Below, one piece after another: positions 15,799 through 18,529 of a stretch of 18,529 bases of DNA. The notes below the pieces were generated by a model that was given only the letters and a program-made list of their open reading frames with translations, did not search any database and was not told the DNA's origin. Every line of letters begins with the position of its first letter. Position 1 is the first letter of the stretch. The stretch covers positions 1 to 18,529 of the forward strand of contig JAFGUS010000205.1 of assembly GCA_016938395.1 (NCBI GenBank), read 5' to 3'. Made by a program: the position numbers and the translations under genes. This DNA is from Coriobacteriia bacterium. GTDB taxonomy: Bacteria > Actinomycetota > Coriobacteriia > Anaerosomatales > Anaerosomataceae.

Positions 15799-16500
15799 CT
15801 ACGACCACGATACCTGAAAGACCAGCGTTGTGATGAGGAACCCCAGGAGCGCACCCACGAGCACCTGCGGCCAGGTGTGCGCGCCGTTCTCCACCCGGCT
15901 CTGCCCGACGAGGAATGCGATGAACCCGGCCAGCGCCGCCGCGCCGCCGCTGGCGGTGACGTATCCGATCGCGGTCGCCGCCGCCGCTGCGGTGGCGGTG
16001 TGTCCCGATGGCCATCCACCCCGCATGTACGTGCCCGAGCGGGTGATCGCCTTACCCACGAGCACGCCGATGGAGGTGAGCAACAGGGCCACGATCGTGA
16101 TGTGCATCGGCGTCTGTTGTACGCGGGAGAGCAGGAGATCGCCCACGCGTCCGAGCCGCGCGAAGAAGACGATATACCCGACGACGACCGCGTTGATGGC
16201 GGCGATGAAGACCGCGCCCGCCGCGACGTCCTTGGCCACCTTGGCGATCGGGTCGAAGCTCTGCGTCGCCACGTCCACCGCCGCCTCGATGGCCGTGTTC
16301 ATGAGCTCGGATACGAGCACGAACACGATCGCGAACAGGATCGCGATGAACTCTAGGCGAGAGATGCGGAAGAAGAGCGACGCGCCGAGGACGACGAGCG
16401 CCGCGGTGAGGTGCAAGCGCATGTTGCGCTGCGTCCTGAGCGCATAGACGATGCCCTCGATCGCGTAGTTGAAACTCCAGAGAAGCGAGCGGTTGCGCAT
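15799..16500 (-). CDS. Diacylglycerol kinase-like (undecaprenol kinase) domain fused to PAP2 phosphatase
   Basis: 233-residue membrane protein with two lipid-phosphate domains. Residues 1-118 are a DgkA-type kinase: FNYAIEGIVYALRTQRNMR, ELMNTAIEAAVD (Glu65, Glu72) and AKDVAAGAV (Asp91). In Gram-positives this family phosphorylates undecaprenol rather than diacylglycerol. Residues 128-230 are a PAP2 phosphatase: PSGH (164-167) and SRVENGAH (201-208) with both catalytic histidines. The first PAP2 motif is degenerate (Lys150, no clear KX6RP), and the Asp usually four residues after the second His is Gln212, a change seen in some PAP2 subgroups. The ATG at 16500 is chosen because TAGGA lies five bases ahead; an ATG at 16527 would overlap ybeY. 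Such fusions exist in other bacteria; direction of flux is unknown. Confidence 0.9.
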   Translation of the reverse strand: MRNRSLLWSFNYAIEGIVYALRTQRNMRLHLTAALVVLGASLFFRISRLEFIAILFAIVFVLVSELMNTAIEAAVDVATQSFDPIAKVAKDVAAGAVFIAAINAVVVGYIVFFARLGRVGDLLLSRVQQTPMHITIVALLLTSIGVLVGKAITRSGTYMRGGWPSGHTATAAAAATAIGYVTASGGAAALAGFIAFLVGQSRVENGAHTWPQVLVGALLGFLITTLVFQVSWS

Positions 16501-16507
16501 CGGCGTC

Positions 16508-16951
16508 CTACTCGTCAGCGTACGCATCGAGGATGGCCGCTTGCCGAGCGTCCATCGCCGCTGCGTCGGTGTCGTCCTCGTGGTCGTATCCGAGCAGGTG
16601 CAGCACGCCGTGCACGAGCAGCACGTCGAGCTCGTGCTCGACGCTGTGGCCGAGCTCGGCCGCCTGACGCTCCGCCACCGACGGCGCGATCACGACGTCG
16701 CCGAGCGTGATCGGCTCGTCACCGGGCGTAGGGCAGGGCTCGTCACAGCCGAACGACAGCACGTCTGTGGGCCCCTCGATGCCGCGATAGCGCTCGTTGA
16801 GCACGGCGATCTCGTCTTCATCCACGAGCGCGATGGAGAGCTCCGTGCCCTCCGGCACACCCTCCATCGCGAGCGCGAATCGTGCGAGACGCTCGAACGC
16901 ACCGAAGTCCAGCGGCTCAGGCTCTCTGTGGCTCACTATACTGACCAGCAT
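16508..16951 (-). CDS. ybeY: Endoribonuclease YbeY (rRNA maturation factor)
   Basis: 147-residue UPF0054 metalloprotein involved in 16S rRNA 3'-end maturation and 70S quality control. The zinc motif HGVLHLLGYDH (His114, His118, His124) is intact, and the family block NERYRGIEGPTDVLSFG precedes it. Length is normal. The ATG at 16951 has AGGTGG three bases upstream and overlaps the pgpH-like gene by 35 bases; a GTG at 16936 is a weaker alternative. Its neighbours pgpH and era match the usual Gram-positive order. Confidence 0.96.
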   Translation of the reverse strand: MLVSIVSHREPEPLDFGAFERLARFALAMEGVPEGTELSIALVDEDEIAVLNERYRGIEGPTDVLSFGCDEPCPTPGDEPITLGDVVIAPSVAERQAAELGHSVEHELDVLLVHGVLHLLGYDHEDDTDAAAMDARQAAILDAYADE

Positions 16952-18529
16952 GCTCCACCTTCTTCTCGGCTGGTTCGGGGTACTCGATACGCGGATGGTA
17001 GACGCTCGATAGCATCCGCGTGTAGACCAGCGTCACAGTCTCGATGTCCTGCAGCGTCATCTTCGAGTCGTCGAGCTGGTGGTCGTCGATCTTGCCACGC
17101 ACGATCGACCTGATCAGCGCCTCGATCCGTGCGGGCGTCGGGGTGTCCAGCGTCCGCACCGCCGCCTCGGCCGAGTCCGCGAGCATGACGAGCGCCGCCT
17201 CCTGTGAGTGCGGGCGACGCCCATCGTAGCGGAAGTCCGCCTCGTAGACGGGTCCACCGCGCTTGCTCGCCTTGTCGTAGAAGTACGCCACCACCGAGGT
17301 CCCATGGTGCTCGCGCACGATGTCCACGACCTCCTGCGGCAGCCGGTATTCCTCGGCGAGCTCAACGCCCTCACGAACGTGCGCGGTGATGATGCGCGCC
17401 GAGAGCGACGGCGATGTGGCGTTGTGGGGGTTGGTGCCGCCCGCCTGGTTCTCCACGAAGAACGCCGGCCGGCGGACCTTGCCCACGTCGTGGAAGTACG
17501 CGCCGGCCCGCGCGAGCAGCTGGTTGGCGCCGATCGCCTCGGCCGCGGTCTCCGCGAGATTGGCCGTCATGACCGAGTGCGAGTAGGTCCCCGGCGCCTC
17601 GGTCATCAGCCGGCGCAGGAGCGGGTGGCTGGGGCTGCCGAGCTCCAGTAGCGTGATGTCGGAAGTCACGCCGAACACCGACTCGAAGAACGGCAGCAGC
17701 CCGATCATCAGGACCGCGGTGATCAGGCCGCCCGCAAGCCCGTAGCCGCCGGAGACCGCCGACGTCAGGAGGTCGTTGCCGGACGCGAGCGAGGCCCCGA
17801 ACGAGACCGTCCCCAGGATCAGCATGATGAGCGCGCTCACGCGGAACATGTCGGCGCGCTGGCGCAGGCGTGCGGTCATCACGATGCTTGCGATACTCGC
17901 CACGATCGCGGCGACCGCCTGCGCGCCACCGGCGAAACCCAGCAGCAACCCGGCGACGGTACTCATCGCGGTGATCAGCACGGCCGGGCGCGGACCGACG
18001 AGCAGCGTGGCGAGGATGCCCACGAGTGGCACCGGCATCAGATAGGGCGATATCTCCGGCGCAAGGAGCGAGGACAGCCGCGTCACGTACATCATGCCGA
18101 GCAGGAGCGACGAGAGCAGGATGAGGTCACGCATGCTGTTCCAGAGGGATTCGTGGAACGACGCCCAGTAGGCACCGGCGAAGGCGATCAACGCCGACAT
18201 CAGGAACACGCCGGCGACCACCGAACCGAGGTCGGTGCCCTGTTCGAGACCACCGAGCGTCCGCACCAGCTCGATGTCGCGCGCGGTGACGATATCGCCC
18301 TTCTCGACGATATTCTCGCCCTCCTGGACGTACACCACCACTGGTGAGACCCGGTCGAGCGCTTCGGCGCGCGCGCGCTCGGTGGCGGCCTCATCGACGG
18401 TGACTGTCGGCTCGATGAACGCGTTGCCCACCGAGATCACCACGAAGCGCTCCGCCAGCGAAAGCGGTACCAGGCCCGCGCTCTGTGCGCGCTGATCGCG
18501 GGCGGCCTGCAGGCCGCGCTCCTGGATGC
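16917..18529 (-). CDS. pgpH: 7TM-HD membrane phosphodiesterase, PgpH-like c-di-AMP hydrolase (5' end cut by window)
   Basis: About 537 codons are visible; the frame is open to the right edge, so the true start lies beyond 18529. Relatives degrade cyclic di-AMP to pApA. The visible part starts with the end of the extracellular 7TMR-HDED domain (AFIEPTVTVDEAATERARAEA; VVYVQEGENIVEKGDIVT). Around seven membrane segments follow (coordinates about 18220-17690). The cytosolic HD domain comes next: TYSHSVMTANLAETAAE, AYFHDVGKVRRPAFF (HD near 17490), NPHNATSPSLSARII and VREHHGTSVVAYFYDKA. The full metal set appears intact. A GTG at 18443 is internal, not the start. The gene heads the visible right block and overlaps ybeY by 35 bases. 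The c-di-AMP role rests on family knowledge. Confidence 0.93.
   Translation of the reverse strand, partial: IQERGLQAARDQRAQSAGLVPLSLAERFVVISVGNAFIEPTVTVDEAATERARAEALDRVSPVVVYVQEGENIVEKGDIVTARDIELVRTLGGLEQGTDLGSVVAGVFLMSALIAFAGAYWASFHESLWNSMRDLILLSSLLLGMMYVTRLSSLLAPEISPYLMPVPLVGILATLLVGPRPAVLITAMSTVAGLLLGFAGGAQAVAAIVASIASIVMTARLRQRADMFRVSALIMLILGTVSFGASLASGNDLLTSAVSGGYGLAGGLITAVLMIGLLPFFESVFGVTSDITLLELGSPSHPLLRRLMTEAPGTYSHSVMTANLAETAAEAIGANQLLARAGAYFHDVGKVRRPAFFVENQAGGTNPHNATSPSLSARIITAHVREGVELAEEYRLPQEVVDIVREHHGTSVVAYFYDKASKRGGPVYEADFRYDGRRPHSQEAALVMLADSAEAAVRTLDTPTPARIEALIRSIVRGKIDDHQLDDSKMTLQDIETVTLVYTRMLSSVYHPRIEYPEPAEKKVEHAGQYSEPQRA

Noticed and set aside
1..18529. Defence system, phage, mobile element, CRISPR, toxin-antitoxin or secondary-metabolite locus
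   Set aside because: All genes fit housekeeping or core metabolic families in a compact layout; I saw no transposase, integrase, direct-repeat array or tRNA-linked insertion, nor any region of visibly different base use.

Overview
This GC-rich window is densely coded, with short gaps, many 1-4 bp gene overlaps, and frequent GTG (one TTG) starts. It holds 15 protein genes: 14 on the minus strand and one (ppx-like) on the plus strand. The genes at both window edges are cut. No stretch over 300 bases lacks a gene, and I see no tRNA, rRNA, CRISPR array, insertion sequence or prophage. Two-subunit (alpha + beta) glycyl-tRNA synthetase, a 7TM-HD c-di-AMP phosphodiesterase, PPDK with its regulatory protein, and a K+-dependent, Na+-type membrane pyrophosphatase together suggest an anaerobic, high-GC Gram-positive. 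A Coriobacteriia-like actinobacterium is my best guess. This is inference from gene content, not a phylogenetic placement.

Right block (18529 to 11676, minus strand) is one long likely operon: pgpH-like HD phosphodiesterase (5' end outside the window) - ybeY - dgkA/PAP2 fusion - CNNM/CorC-type transporter - cdd - era - deoC - recO. It is the familiar ybeY/dgkA/cdd/era/recO housekeeping neighbourhood of Gram-positives, with two additions: a CorC-type gene and a deoC between era and recO. Several starts overlap the previous gene, which suggests translational coupling.

Middle: a ppx/GppA-like phosphatase gene on the plus strand (10693-11661) converges on recO, with a hairpin that contains both stop codons. 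It diverges from glyQ across a 146-bp spacer that carries mirror-image TACACT elements, the likely divergent promoters.

Left block (10546 to 1, minus strand): glyQ - glyS - ppsR (PPDK regulatory kinase/phosphorylase) - ppdK - dgt-like HD dNTPase - acyltransferase-3 membrane protein - hppA (3' end outside the window). PPDK uses or makes PPi, PpsR switches PPDK, and HppA turns PPi into an ion gradient, so this block groups pyrophosphate-linked energy metabolism. A strong 13-bp hairpin lies between ppdK and dgt, and hppA has a good sigma-70-like promoter overlapping the end of the acyltransferase gene.

I found no clearly undescribed system. The items most worth a second look are the Na+-type signature of HppA, the kinase-phosphatase lipid carrier fusion, the possible alternative RNA structure in front of dgt, and the symmetric divergent promoter region.
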